In this document: positions 1 through 9,266 of the stretch, piece by piece
Layout: each line of letters begins with the position of its first letter
How positions within the stretch are numbered: the stretch's first letter is position 1
Assembly: GCF_000021565.1 (NCBI RefSeq)
Contig: NC_012440.1
Span: 1,194,210-1,258,209, forward strand
Direction: 5' to 3'
Origin: Persephonella marina EX-H1
GTDB taxonomy: Bacteria; Aquificota; Aquificia; Aquificales; Hydrogenothermaceae
DNA: 64,000 nucleotides
Made by a program: the position numbers and the translations under genes
Notes under the pieces: generated by a model
Seen by the model: the letters and a program-made list of their open reading frames with translations, nothing else
Told to the model about the DNA's origin: nothing
Database searches by the model: none

Positions 1-464
1 CTTCCCAGGAATGATCCTATACCTGCTCCTATAAGTGCTATAGGTCCTTCCTTTCCTGACACACCTCCACTTCCTATTGTCACTGCAGCTGTTATAAGTT
101 TCATAATTGATGTTTTAAGTCCAAGATACTTTCTGTGGTGGAATGCCCTTATAGCCGCATCTGTACCTACACCTGCCGATTCAGGTGAAAAGAGATATAC
201 CAGAATCCCTACAATGAGACCTCCAAGAGCTGTAGATATAGGGAGAAGGTATGCCCTTTCCATCTCAAAACTGAAAAAATGGGAACCACCTTCGCCAAAA
301 GGAGATGGAGGCTGGTATGATACTATCCCGCCAAGAAAGAAATCAGAGGATATCTTTATAGCTTTTAAGAATATTATGGCAAAAAGACCTGCAAACAGAC
401 CAATAAGAACGGGGAGGAGAAAACTTTGGTAGTTAAATCTGTAGCCGAATAAGTTTTTCAGCAA
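1..464 (-). CDS. ClC-family chloride channel/antiporter, N-terminal part (runs off window)
   Basis: The minus strand is open from a TTG at 464 to the window edge, giving about 154 residues of a membrane protein. Near the cut end the reading contains GSGGVSGKEGP, the conserved GKEGP anion-selectivity motif of ClC chloride channels and H+/Cl- antiporters, preceded by GVGTDAAIRAFHH where canonical ClCs have GSGIP. That GxGTDAAI variant is known in a bacterial/archaeal ClC branch, so the usual selectivity serine is absent. The first residues (LLKNLFGYRF) lead straight into a hydrophobic helix. No clear ribosome binding site precedes the TTG and no ATG is available, so the start is uncertain. The family is secure from the motif; ion specificity and channel versus antiporter mode cannot be told. 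Confidence 0.8.
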   Translation of the reverse strand, partial: MLKNLFGYRFNYQSFLLPVLIGLFAGLFAIIFLKAIKISSDFFLGGIVSYQPPSPFGEGGSHFFSFEMERAYLLPISTALGGLIVGILVYLFSPESAGVGTDAAIRAFHHRKYLGLKTSIMKLITAAVTIGSGGVSGKEGPIALIGAGIGSFLG

Positions 465-512
465 TTTTTCACATTAAAAATTTTATTTGGTAATAAAATT
501 ATAATCTAAATC

Positions 513-1961
513 TCATATATTTTTTATAAAAAGCATACTTATTACAGGAATTATCTCAAGTCTTCCAAAGATCATCTCAAACGATAAAGCTAACTTCTCA
601 AAATCGTTAAAAGCGGAAAAGTTGGAAGCGGGACCAACATCCCCAAGACCTGGACCTAAACTTGTTATACATGCTATAGAGGCTGAAAATGATGTTACAA
701 GATCATGACCGCTCAGCGTCAGTAGAAAACCGAAAAACACAGTTGTTGCAACATAAAGTGATAGGAAAGCCCAGAACATACTGATAGTTGATACATCAAG
801 CGGTTTTCCTTTTATTGTTATTCTGTAAACAGCTTTTGGATGGGCTATCTTTTTAAGCTCTGCCTTTACAGTTTTGTAAACCAGTATAGCTCTGAATATC
901 TTGATCCCACCACCAGTAGATCCTCCAACAGCTCCTATAAGGGAAAGTATCATCATTAAAGATAAAACAGAAGGATGCCAGTCTGAGTAATCTGTTGAGG
1001 AGAATCCTGTTGTAGTTGCTGTAGAAACTATCTGAAAGAGAGCATACCTGAAGCTCTCATACATATCCGGATAAAACCCCGAGAGATATAAAACAGCTGT
1101 GGCAAACATTACAGATCCACAGATAATAGCTAAAAACACTATAACTTCCTGATCGCTGAAGAACCTGATAACGGATCTTTTTTTATAAGCTACATAGTAT
1201 AGCTGGAGATTTATAGCACCCATTATCATAAATAGTGATATTATGATCTCAACAGCAAAGCTGTTAAAAGCTCCTACACTCTCATTTTCAGGTGCAAATC
1301 CGCCTGTTGCAACTGTTGAGAATGTGTATGTTATTGAGTTATACCAGCTCAGACCCGAGATTTTAAGGAGAATTATCTCAATAACCGTTAAGGTGATATA
1401 AACAAGGAATACGATCTTTGTTACCTCTTTAACGCGAGGTTCTATCTTTTCCTCAACTATCTTTGATGACTCAAACTTTACTATAGCTCTCCCTATAGGA
1501 AGTCTTGTTGAAAGGAAAGAGACCGCAAAAACAGCAAAACCAAGACCACCTATCCAGTTTGTTATACTTCTTAGAAGAAGTACACTTTCAGGGAGTTTCT
1601 CTATATCCTCAAGTATTGATGCACCTGTTGTTGTAAATCCGGATACAGACTCAAAGTAAGCGTCAATAGGATCATGTATATAACCGCTCAGTATATAACC
1701 TAAAGCTGTAAAAACGGGAAATATGAACCATATAGATACAGCTATAAAAAGGGCTTCCTTCTCAGAGAGTTTGTGTGATTTTATAGGAACTGATAGGGAG
1801 TATAGGAATAATGCGAGTAAAACAGGTATGAGAAAAGTAAGTATCTCCTCATCCTCAAGGTAAAGTGAGTATACAAGTGGCGGTATAAATGTTACCAGAG
1901 AGAGGATAAATAAAATGAATGTCTCAAATTTATAAATGATGCTGAATCTTAAATTACTCAT
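513..1961 (-). CDS. trkH: TrkH-type potassium uptake protein
   Basis: Integral membrane subunit of the Trk potassium uptake system. The 482-residue protein has the four membrane-pore-membrane repeats of the SKT superfamily, with selectivity-filter segments at about 108-114 (GFTTTGA), 216-223 (TVATGGFA), 315-322 (ATTTGFSS) and 433-440 (TSLGPGLG); each has the key glycine. The flexible region GGSTGGGIK near 347-354 is the usual intramembrane loop. The start codon lies inside the 3' end of trkA (8-nt overlap), so the two are translationally coupled and TrkA is the expected cytoplasmic gating partner. Length is typical. Confidence 0.95.
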   Translation of the reverse strand: MSNLRFSIIYKFETFILFILSLVTFIPPLVYSLYLEDEEILTFLIPVLLALFLYSLSVPIKSHKLSEKEALFIAVSIWFIFPVFTALGYILSGYIHDPIDAYFESVSGFTTTGASILEDIEKLPESVLLLRSITNWIGGLGFAVFAVSFLSTRLPIGRAIVKFESSKIVEEKIEPRVKEVTKIVFLVYITLTVIEIILLKISGLSWYNSITYTFSTVATGGFAPENESVGAFNSFAVEIIISLFMIMGAINLQLYYVAYKKRSVIRFFSDQEVIVFLAIICGSVMFATAVLYLSGFYPDMYESFRYALFQIVSTATTTGFSSTDYSDWHPSVLSLMMILSLIGAVGGSTGGGIKIFRAILVYKTVKAELKKIAHPKAVYRITIKGKPLDVSTISMFWAFLSLYVATTVFFGFLLTLSGHDLVTSFSASIACITSLGPGLGDVGPASNFSAFNDFEKLALSFEMIFGRLEIIPVISMLFIKNI

Positions 1962-3246
1962 AATCCTCTTTCTCTAAGACTATAAGAGTATCCCCTTTAA
2001 GTAAAACGGTACTTCCCCTTGCTATATACATCTCATCATCCCTTTTTATACCGAGGATAACAAAATTTCCTGATGATATCTCCTCAACCTTTCTGTCAGC
2101 AAGTTTTTCATCAACGTAAATCTCTGAGACTTTAAGATTTTTTATTATCTCAAATGTGTCTATAAAACCTTTATGTCTGATCTTTCTGTAAACCCTTCTA
2201 GCAACGATCTTCCTTGCAACAAGCGGAACATCTATCCCGAGTATATGGGCTATATCCTCATACTCAGGATGTTCTATAAAGGCAAGTATCTTTTTTGCAC
2301 CTAACCTTTTTGCAAGCATACAGGATAGTATGTTCTCCTCCCTGTAGCTTGCACTTATAACAAGGTCTGCACTGTCTATACCTTCATTTCTTAATGTGTC
2401 CTCATCAATAAGACCTGTATGTATAACAGTTGATTCCGGATATATCTCGGCAGCCTGTTCACACAGATCAATATCAGGTTCAAATATCTTTATCTCAAGA
2501 TTTTTGTACATTCTTAACTTTTTAATCAGGCTTAATCCTAACTTTGATATACCGAGAAAGTATATACTTCTGATAGGATCATTCTTTATCTTGAACTCCT
2601 TTATAAATCTCTCTAAGAGGGATTTCTCAAGAAGGATGTATATAACATCATCCTCAAGTATGATCTTCTGTCCTGTGGGAATAATAAACTTACCATCCCT
2701 TTCAAGTAAGGCTATTGTGAAAGGGGTTCTTATCCTTATCTCATTCAGATCAGCTATCTTCCTGTTAACAAAGCCGTCATACTTTGAAACCTTATAACTG
2801 AAAAGTAGAAACTTACCATCATCAAGCTCATTAAATGTTGTCATAAAAGGATACTTTATTATCATCTCAATATTTTTAAATATCTCATTGAATGTGTTGA
2901 CTATATCAACCTTTAGAAAGTTCTCTATCTCTTTCTTTGAAAGAATATCCTCATCAATCCTTACAAGTATCTTCTCTTTTTTGAATACAGCTCTGAGCAT
3001 CAAGGCTATTGATAGATTTATCTCGTCCTTGTTTGTAACAACTATGAAAAGCTCGTAATCCTTAAGGTCGGCTATACATTCCTCTTTGAACGCATCACAG
3101 TTGTAGGAGGCGACATCAACGGTCCTCTGTAGCTCCTCAATCTTATCTTTATCCTTATCTATGACGGCTATGTCATAACCTTCTTCAGATAATTTCTTTG
3201 CAAGGTAGCTCCCTACAACACCGGCACCTATAATGCATATCTTCAT
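1954..3246 (-). CDS. trkA: TrkA potassium uptake regulatory subunit (two RCK modules)
   Basis: Cytoplasmic nucleotide-binding regulator of TrkH. Residues 1-120 form a Rossmann/RCK domain opening with CIIGAGVVGSYLAKKL and ending its second strand at the acidic VIDKDKDK, as expected for NAD(H)/ATP binding. A TrkA-C domain follows (about 140-220), then a second, degenerate RCK repeat from about 227 (FLGISKLGLSL, lacking the GxGxxG pattern) and a second TrkA-C (about 350-430). Two-module architecture and 430-aa length match classical TrkA. The ATG at 3246 follows AGGGG with proper spacing. First gene of the trkA-trkH pair; divergent from the radical-SAM gene. Confidence 0.95.
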   Translation of the reverse strand: MKICIIGAGVVGSYLAKKLSEEGYDIAVIDKDKDKIEELQRTVDVASYNCDAFKEECIADLKDYELFIVVTNKDEINLSIALMLRAVFKKEKILVRIDEDILSKKEIENFLKVDIVNTFNEIFKNIEMIIKYPFMTTFNELDDGKFLLFSYKVSKYDGFVNRKIADLNEIRIRTPFTIALLERDGKFIIPTGQKIILEDDVIYILLEKSLLERFIKEFKIKNDPIRSIYFLGISKLGLSLIKKLRMYKNLEIKIFEPDIDLCEQAAEIYPESTVIHTGLIDEDTLRNEGIDSADLVISASYREENILSCMLAKRLGAKKILAFIEHPEYEDIAHILGIDVPLVARKIVARRVYRKIRHKGFIDTFEIIKNLKVSEIYVDEKLADRKVEEISSGNFVILGIKRDDEMYIARGSTVLLKGDTLIVLEKEDYE

Positions 3247-3363
3247 CTTTTCCCCTATGGATAAGAATGTAGCCAGAAGATAATTTTAAGATTATAACTA
3301 TGGAAATAGAAAGTCAAATACTGTATTGAAAATATTGATTTAAGGAATAAAATAATCTCCGCC

Positions 3364-4269
3364 ATGAAAAGATATCCATCTTACTTAAAGCTTTATGAGA
3401 GTGGTGAGCTTAAAGAGAGGGTTGAAAAGCTTTACACCAGACTTGAAAACTGTGATATATGTCCCCACAGATGTGAGGTTAACAGACTTAAAGATGAGAA
3501 AGGCTTCTGTAAAACGGGTGAGAAGGTTATTGTCTCATCATTCTTCCCTCACAGAGGAGAGGAGTTTCCTATAAGAGGTTACAGGGGAAGTGGAACTGTA
3601 TTCTTCTCTTACTGTAATATGAGGTGTGTTTACTGTCAGAACTATGATATAAGCCATTTAGGTGAAGGTAAACTTTACAGCCCTGAGGAGATAGCATCAA
3701 TAATGTTGTACCTTCAGGAAGAGGAATGTCACAACATTAACTGGGTATCCCCATCACATGTAGTTCCACAGCTTGTAAAGGCTCTTTATATAGCTGTAAA
3801 AAACGGGCTTAAAATACCCGTTGTTTATAACACATCATCCTATGACAGTATTGAAACATTAAAACTTTTAGATGGGATAGTTGATATATACCTTCCGGAT
3901 ATTAAATACCTGAAAGAAGATTACGGAAGAAGATACTCAAAGGTTAAAAACTATCCTGAAACTGTGAAAGAGGCTATAAAGGAGATGCACAGACAGGTAG
4001 GTGATCTTAAAACTGATGAGAATGGTATAGCATACAGAGGAGTTCTTGTTAGACATCTTGTTCTTCCTGAAGATATATCAACAACAAAAGATGTTATAGA
4101 ATTTCTTAAAACTGTATCACCAGATATGCATGTTAACATTATGCCTCAGTACCATCCTTACTACAGGGCATTTGAGTATCCTGAGCTTTCAAGAAGAATA
4201 AAATCGGATGAGTTTCTGAAAGCTCTTAAGTACGCACAGGACGCAGGTCTTAATCTGGTGAATGACTAA
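3364..4269 (+). CDS. Radical SAM protein, PflA/PflX-like (COG1313 type)
   Basis: Radical S-adenosylmethionine enzyme of the pyruvate-formate-lyase-activase-like group. The [4Fe-4S]-binding triad C84-x3-C88-x2-C91 lies in YCNMRCVYC. Four further cysteines at 30, 33, 37 and 49 (CDICPHRC...GFC) form the extra N-terminal cluster motif seen in this family. The rest reads as a half TIM barrel (SPSHVVPQ, VYNTSSYDS, DIYLPDIKY). The substrate is unknown for the family; a glycyl-radical activase role is only the historical annotation. No convincing ribosome binding site is seen; a TTGAAA-16-TAAAAT promoter-like pair at 3326-3353 would start RNA almost at the ATG, so the message may be nearly leaderless. 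Confidence 0.85.
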   Translation: MKRYPSYLKLYESGELKERVEKLYTRLENCDICPHRCEVNRLKDEKGFCKTGEKVIVSSFFPHRGEEFPIRGYRGSGTVFFSYCNMRCVYCQNYDISHLGEGKLYSPEEIASIMLYLQEEECHNINWVSPSHVVPQLVKALYIAVKNGLKIPVVYNTSSYDSIETLKLLDGIVDIYLPDIKYLKEDYGRRYSKVKNYPETVKEAIKEMHRQVGDLKTDENGIAYRGVLVRHLVLPEDISTTKDVIEFLKTVSPDMHVNIMPQYHPYYRAFEYPELSRRIKSDEFLKALKYAQDAGLNLVND

Positions 4270-4350
4270 AAATTGATCTTGGTTATTGACAAAAAATTTA
4301 TGCTGATTTATATTACATTGAGATTTAATCTCAATATAATAGGAATGATC

Positions 4351-5331
4351 ATGAGGAAATTAGTATTACCACTTATACTTTTTATAGGGTTTGCCTACGG
4401 AAAAAACAGCTCAGAAAAGCCTTTCATAGAGGAGCATATCTATCACAAACACAGGATAGATTTTGTAAATGCATCCGTTTTCCAGCAGACGGATGGTTAT
4501 GGAGCATTTTACAACACAACACATATTTTTATGTATCTTGATCTGTCAAAGACTGAACAGATCTTTATAAATAACTCTATAACTTTAGGGAACGGTCTGA
4601 ATAACAGATTTTCAAGTAAGGGATTTACATTCCTGCCTTCTGGGGATGATCTCCAGGATATGACTGAGGACATAAATGATACCGGGAGAAAGTATATCCT
4701 TGAGCTGTGGTACAAAAAGAAGTTTGAAGATTCTGTCTTTGTTGCAGGTTTGATAGATTCAGCCTCTTTCATAGACGAAAATAATGTTGCGAATGATGAG
4801 CATACACAGTTTTTAAACTCAGCTCTTATAAATAACCCTGTTGCACCGATACATTCTTACAATCCTGGATTTTATATTAAACATGATCTTAAAGGCATGG
4901 TTTTTAAAACCGTTTTTATAAAGAACACACCGGAAAAAGGAAATACAGGGTTCTTACAGCTGAATATCAGTAAAGAAAATCTGAATGTAAGACCATACTA
5001 CTACCATACATTCAGTGATTATGAGAATAAAGGTTTTGGTCTGTCGTCTGATATAGGTCTTGGAAGATCAGCTCTTTTCTTTAGAGGGAGTAAAAGATCA
5101 GGAGGTAAAGATCTATTTCTTTCTGCCGGTTTCCAGATTGAAGATATTTTCAGAAATGACAGGATAGCTTTTGGAACAGGATTTATAAAAGAAGAGATAA
5201 AAAAGTATGTTTACGAGATCTACTATCTTTACAGAATCAACAGTTATATATCTTTTACACTTGATTTTCAGCAGATAAAAGAGAGATCTTCAGAAAATAT
5301 ATTTGGAACAAGACTGTACATATCATATTAA
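4351..5331 (+). CDS. Outer-membrane beta-barrel protein, OprB/porin-like
   Basis: Exported protein of 326 residues. I place the start at the ATG at 4351 (behind AGGA) rather than further upstream, because it begins a clean signal peptide, MRKLVLPLILFIGFAYG. The mature part is rich in alternating aromatic/polar strands and ends in an aromatic residue (TRLYISY), the usual outer-membrane barrel insertion signal. Internal patterns (LSKTEQIFINNSITLGNG, LELWYKKKF, FVAGLIDSASFIDEN) resemble carbohydrate-selective OprB-type porins. It leads a tight plus-strand run with the small protein and FMN-binding protein that follow, suggesting an envelope-associated role. Barrel nature is well supported, specificity is not. 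Confidence 0.65.
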   Translation: MRKLVLPLILFIGFAYGKNSSEKPFIEEHIYHKHRIDFVNASVFQQTDGYGAFYNTTHIFMYLDLSKTEQIFINNSITLGNGLNNRFSSKGFTFLPSGDDLQDMTEDINDTGRKYILELWYKKKFEDSVFVAGLIDSASFIDENNVANDEHTQFLNSALINNPVAPIHSYNPGFYIKHDLKGMVFKTVFIKNTPEKGNTGFLQLNISKENLNVRPYYYHTFSDYENKGFGLSSDIGLGRSALFFRGSKRSGGKDLFLSAGFQIEDIFRNDRIAFGTGFIKEEIKKYVYEIYYLYRINSYISFTLDFQQIKERSSENIFGTRLYISY

Positions 5332-5342
5332 GGAGGGAAGTT

Positions 5343-5540
5343 ATGAACAGGGAAATCTTAAGGGAGATTGAAAAACTCTCAGAGGATGTATCAAAGGCTC
5401 TCCAGAGAGCTGATAACTATGATGAGAAGATCAGTATCTTTAAGCTTTACTACAGGATGCTTCTTCTTATGGAAAGACTCAAGCTTGAGGAGAACTTTTC
5501 CTGTGAAAAATTCAGAAGGTTTATGGGGTCAGGAAGATGA
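5343..5540 (+). CDS. Small helical protein of unknown function
   Basis: A 65-residue, highly charged, probably all-helical soluble protein (MNREILREIEKLSEDVSKAL...) with no signal peptide or membrane segment. It is a real gene by context: an AGGAGGG site sits just before its ATG, it lies 11 nt after the porin stop, and its stop overlaps the next start by 4 nt (ATGA), so it is translationally coupled to the FMN-binding protein. I do not recognise a family. A single cysteine at position 54 is the only notable residue. Its place between a porin and a flavoprotein suggests a role in that envelope module, which is inference only. Confidence 0.65.
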   Translation: MNREILREIEKLSEDVSKALQRADNYDEKISIFKLYYRMLLLMERLKLEENFSCEKFRRFMGSGR

Positions 5541-6049
5541 GATGGATATTTTTAGTTTTTTTCATTTCGTTGTCTGCCTATGGTGGCCTTTTGATAAAAC
5601 CTGAAGAGGCGTTAAAAGATTTATTTCCTGAAGGGGAGATTGATAAAAAGAATATTCTTCTGAAGAAAAAACAGGCTGAAGAGGTTGTGAAGCTATCAAG
5701 GATAAAGCTTAAAAGTAAGATTGTTACAGTTTATCTTGTCAGAAAAAGAGGTAAAACTGTTGCATACGGGATACTTGATACACACAGGGTAAGGACAAAA
5801 AATGAGGCTGTTCTCTACATACTGGACAAAAACTGCAGTCTGAAAGATATAGAAATCATAGCCTTTTACGAACCACCAGAATACATACCATCTGACAGAT
5901 GGCTCTCTATTTTTGAAGGAAAAAAGAATAGGGAGGATATAAAACAGATCCCGAATATAACTGGTGCTACTCTTTCAGCGAGAGCTGTTAAAAAGTACGC
6001 TTTAAAATCCATAGCGGTTTGCAGAGTTCTATTTGGAGATGAAAGATGA
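5537..6049 (+). CDS. Periplasmic FMN-binding domain protein (RnfG/NqrC-like)
   Basis: Exported 170-residue protein with an N-terminal signal/anchor (MRWIFLVFFISLSAYGG). Residues 142-147 read TGATLS, the [S/T]GAT[S/T] motif of FMN-binding domains in which the last Thr (T145) is covalently flavinylated through a phosphoester bond by ApbE; an ApbE gene lies 0.9 kb downstream on the other strand, which fits. The length suits a single FMN-binding domain. It overlaps both neighbours by 4 nt, so it is co-translated with the small protein before it and the two membrane proteins after it. Likely a periplasm-facing electron carrier; the partner reductase is unknown. Confidence 0.8.
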   Translation: MRWIFLVFFISLSAYGGLLIKPEEALKDLFPEGEIDKKNILLKKKQAEEVVKLSRIKLKSKIVTVYLVRKRGKTVAYGILDTHRVRTKNEAVLYILDKNCSLKDIEIIAFYEPPEYIPSDRWLSIFEGKKNREDIKQIPNITGATLSARAVKKYALKSIAVCRVLFGDER

Positions 6050-6522
6050 GATATGTTGTACAGCATAAAAAATCAAACTATATAAGGTTTCTTGTTATAT
6101 TTTTCTCACTTTCTGTCTATCTTTATCTCGTATCTGTTCTTGTGCTGAGATACGAACTGGATTATCTATTTCCTGATCAGATACTTCTCCAGATCAGAGG
6201 AAATCCTGATGAGTTTTTAGAGCCTGTTTCTTTCCATTCACTTCTTGAGGAGATCCATATATACCTTTTTATTAATCTGATGATCTTTTTAACCCTGTCC
6301 TCTATAAACCTTAGAACTTCTCTTCCTGATTATCTGAAATACACCTCAGGATCGGTGGCTCTCTTCTTTATCCTTTTAGAGTCTTTCAGCAAGATTCTTG
6401 TTTACTACGGTCTTGATACTTTCTCATTACTCTCTTTTCTCTCCTTTCTTTTATACAACTCAGTATTCTTTTTAATAAACAGTTTAAATACTTACTCCTT
6501 CCTCAGAGGGAGTATCAGATGA
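6046..6522 (+). CDS. Four-helix membrane protein, paralogue of the next gene
   Basis: Integral membrane protein of 158 residues with about four hydrophobic helices and a basic N-terminus. I do not recognise a family. After helix 1 it carries IRGNPDEFLEPVSFHSLLEEIH, and the next protein has the matching ILGNPDLFINPSSLEGLLKTAVPH at the same place, so the two are diverged duplicates sharing GNPDxFxxPxSxxxLL...H. The conserved His just before helix 2 could be a ligand or structural. Four-nt overlaps with both neighbours put it in the FMN-binding operon; a membrane electron-transfer or anchoring role is inference. Confidence 0.65.
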   Translation: MRYVVQHKKSNYIRFLVIFFSLSVYLYLVSVLVLRYELDYLFPDQILLQIRGNPDEFLEPVSFHSLLEEIHIYLFINLMIFLTLSSINLRTSLPDYLKYTSGSVALFFILLESFSKILVYYGLDTFSLLSFLSFLLYNSVFFLINSLNTYSFLRGSIR

Positions 6523-6968
6523 GGCATATCTCAGTACTTGTTTTTCTTTTTATAACAGGTGTTTTATTCCAGTTCTTTACAGGTATATGGATCTTTTACG
6601 AGAAGTACAGCTTTTCTCCCCAGATTATTCAGGACAGGATTTTAGGAAATCCAGATCTGTTTATCAATCCGTCCTCTTTAGAAGGTCTTTTGAAAACAGC
6701 TGTTCCACATATTATCTCTGTATCCTTTGTTTCCTTCATCATATTTCATCTTTTTTATTTTACGAAGACAAACTGCTTTAAGATCTATCTTTTTGTGATC
6801 GTTTTCATATCAGGACTGTTAAACAGTATCTCTAATCTATTGATACTTGAGATCTCACCGGTGTTTTCTTATCTTAAGCTTCTGTCTTTTATTGTCTTTG
6901 AGCTTTCTATAATCTTTGCTGTATTTTTACTTTTTTATGATATATACACCAGATTTAAGAAATCTTAG
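6519..6968 (+). CDS. Four-helix membrane protein, paralogue of the preceding gene
   Basis: Second member of the pair, 149 residues, about four transmembrane helices, with GNPDLFINPSSLEGLL in the first extramembrane loop followed by PH before helix 2. It overlaps the preceding gene by 4 nt and converges on apbE, overlapping its 3' end by 42 nt. Duplicated small membrane subunits beside an FMN-binding protein recall two-subunit membrane electron-transfer modules, but no haem, quinone or metal motif can be named except the shared His. Function unknown. Confidence 0.65.
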   Translation: MRHISVLVFLFITGVLFQFFTGIWIFYEKYSFSPQIIQDRILGNPDLFINPSSLEGLLKTAVPHIISVSFVSFIIFHLFYFTKTNCFKIYLFVIVFISGLLNSISNLLILEISPVFSYLKLLSFIVFELSIIFAVFLLFYDIYTRFKKS

Positions 6969-7898
6969 ATCCTCAACAAAACTGTCAATATTTTTACTCA
7001 GGATAACCCTGTTATTATCAAGGAAAAGTATGTAGCCTATACCTCTACTTTTTAAAAAATTCAGCGCTTTTTCAAGGGGCATAACTGAAACAGCTGTTGT
7101 GTAGCCATCAAGCTCTGTATTATCTCCATACCATAAAAGTGTTACAGAGATCTTCTTTTTCTGGGGTTTTCCTGTTTTTGGGTTTATAAGATGGTTGTTA
7201 TCCTTAGATTTTATGAATCTCTCATATATACCGCTTGTTGATACAGCTGTCCCATCATTTTTTGTCCTGAATCTTACTATCTCCCCCTCACCGTAAGGAT
7301 CTTTTATGTATATAACACATCTGTCTATACATCTTATATCACCTGATGCGAGAATAACGCCTTTTTTAACACCTTTTTCTTTTAAAAATCTGTAAACAAG
7401 ATCAACAGCATAGCCTTTTCCCATTCCACCAGGATCTAACTTTATATCCTTATCTATCTCTACATAACTTCCTTTTATTCTTATTCCCGAGCATGGATCA
7501 GGTCTTTTATAAACTTCCAGATCCTTCTCTTCAGGCACTCTCTCATCATCAAAACCGAATCTGAAAAGATCGGATGTTATCTTCCCAACTGTTATATCAA
7601 AATAACCTTCTGTCTCCTTACATATCTGGATTGATCTTTTTAAAGCTTCCAATGTCTCATCACTTAACCGGTGTTTTTTCCTTTTATTCAGAATGGATAT
7701 CTCAGAGCTTTCTTTATAGATTGATAGTTTCCTGTCTATATCCTTGAATATCTCAAAGGCAGGTTCAAAAAGCTCTTTCCTATCTTCTGGAAGTTTTACG
7801 GTTATATACGTTTCCATTATGATCTTTGTTCTTGTTAAGAGCTCTTCTGAAAAGGCTGTTTTAGCTGTAAAGAGGATTATAAAAACCAGAAAAAACAT
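6927..7898 (-). CDS. apbE: ApbE flavin transferase (FAD:protein FMN transferase)
   Basis: Transfers FMN from FAD to a Thr of FMN-binding domains in the periplasm, using Mg2+. Family motifs are all present: LDPGGMGKGYAVD, VSTSGIYERF, HLINPKTGKP and the metal-site DGYTTA. The reading frame is open further upstream, but I choose the ATG at 7898 because GGAGAG lies 5 nt before it and it starts a clean signal sequence (MFFLVFIILFTAKTAFS). It faces the FMN-binding protein gene, its most likely substrate, and converges on it with a 42-nt overlap. Usual length for the family. Confidence 0.92.
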   Translation of the reverse strand: MFFLVFIILFTAKTAFSEELLTRTKIIMETYITVKLPEDRKELFEPAFEIFKDIDRKLSIYKESSEISILNKRKKHRLSDETLEALKRSIQICKETEGYFDITVGKITSDLFRFGFDDERVPEEKDLEVYKRPDPCSGIRIKGSYVEIDKDIKLDPGGMGKGYAVDLVYRFLKEKGVKKGVILASGDIRCIDRCVIYIKDPYGEGEIVRFRTKNDGTAVSTSGIYERFIKSKDNNHLINPKTGKPQKKKISVTLLWYGDNTELDGYTTAVSVMPLEKALNFLKSRGIGYILFLDNNRVILSKNIDSFVEDLRFLKSGVYIIKK

Positions 7899-8003
7899 AA
7901 ACTCTCCATAATATGACAGAAATTTTTTTAGGTCATAAACATTATACATCCAGCCATCTATAATTGCAATTGAGATCAAATATAAATTAGAGAGGTGAGC
8001 GTT

Positions 8004-9254
8004 ATGAATAAAAAACTTGTTTCAGCTGTTTTACTACTTTCATCAGCAGCTTTTGGCCAGACAGTTGAGGAAAAAATAAAGGAGCTTGAGCAGCAGCAAC
8101 AGCAGATAATTGATGAGATAGCACAGCTTAGGGAGGAGATAACGATACCTGAGCTTAAGCCCCAGACATTCTCAGGGATGGGATATGCTGCGTCAAAGGT
8201 TTATTTCTCACCACAGGGATTATCAATAGGTGGTTATGGTGAGATCATCTACATGAACTACCAGTCCTCATCAAAAAAGGACAAAACCGATATGTACAGA
8301 TTTATACCTTACATAGGATACAAGTTTACAGACAGTATAATACTTAACGCTGAGATTGAGTTTGAACATGGAGCAAACACTGAAAGGGGCGGAGAGGTAA
8401 CAGTTGAGTTCCTCTACCTTGACTTTCTTTTTAATGAGAACTTTAATCTCAGGTTAGGAAACTTCCTCATACCTGTAGGTATAACGAACCTTCTACACGA
8501 GCCTATATTTTTTAACTCTGTTAACAGACCTGAGGTTGAGACAAAGATAATACCATCAACATGGAATGAAAACGGTGTTATGCTTTTCAGCAGTAAGGAT
8601 GACTGGAACTACTATCTTGCTGTTGTTAACGGTTTTCACGCAACTAAAAAAGGAGAGATAGGTTTTACATCAGATAAATGGGTTAGAAATGGAAGACAGG
8701 CTGGAGCAAATGCCGTTGCTGAGGATTTTGCTGTTGTTGGAAGGATAGATTACACAGCTGTTGATGGTCTATTCCTTGGAGCTTCAGTCTACCACGGAAA
8801 TTCAGGACAGGGTGAGAGATACAACGGTGAGAAGATAGACGGAACTGTTACAATCTATGAGATTCACGGCAAATACAGATTTAAAGAGTTTGAGCTGACA
8901 GGTATCTATGTATCAGGATCTCTCTCCGATGCGGATAAGATATCACTTTACAACGGAGAGGTTATAGGAAAGAATGTTTACGGTTATTATCTGAATCTTG
9001 CCTACGATGTAGCCCAGAAGTTAGGTAAAGATTTTAACCTTCCTGTATTTGTCAGATACGAGAGATACAACACCCAGGATAAAGTCCCTTCAGGCTTCAC
9101 AGCAGATCCGAACAACGATAAAACTGTATGGACTGTAGGAATAAACTACAGACCTATACCAAATGTTGTTCTTAAGGCTGACTACCAGTTTAGAGACAAC
9201 AAAGGATCTGGAGAAGCTGACATATTTGAGCTTGGTCTTGGATTTATATTCTGA
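8004..9254 (+). CDS. Outer-membrane porin with N-terminal coiled coil (OprP/O-like)
   Basis: Exported porin-like barrel. Start set at the ATG at 8004, 5 nt after AGGTGA, giving signal peptide MNKKLVSAVLLLSSAAFG; the upstream in-frame GTG lies inside that ribosome binding site. A short Gln/Glu-rich coiled coil follows (about residues 20-45), as in trimeric porins, then the barrel with porin-type segments GGYGEIIYMNYQ and LRLGNFLIPVGITNLLHEP, ending in Phe (ELGLGFIF). About 416 residues. It lies 12 nt before the two-haem lipoprotein gene, so the two may form an outer-membrane pair; this is inference from spacing. Confidence 0.82.
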   Translation: MNKKLVSAVLLLSSAAFGQTVEEKIKELEQQQQQIIDEIAQLREEITIPELKPQTFSGMGYAASKVYFSPQGLSIGGYGEIIYMNYQSSSKKDKTDMYRFIPYIGYKFTDSIILNAEIEFEHGANTERGGEVTVEFLYLDFLFNENFNLRLGNFLIPVGITNLLHEPIFFNSVNRPEVETKIIPSTWNENGVMLFSSKDDWNYYLAVVNGFHATKKGEIGFTSDKWVRNGRQAGANAVAEDFAVVGRIDYTAVDGLFLGASVYHGNSGQGERYNGEKIDGTVTIYEIHGKYRFKEFELTGIYVSGSLSDADKISLYNGEVIGKNVYGYYLNLAYDVAQKLGKDFNLPVFVRYERYNTQDKVPSGFTADPNNDKTVWTVGINYRPIPNVVLKADYQFRDNKGSGEADIFELGLGFIF

Positions 9255-9266
9255 TGGAGGTGAGGG

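Noticed and set aside
214-432. Plus-strand 72-aa ORF
   Set aside because: Shadow of the ClC gene, whose minus frame carries the GKEGP motif.
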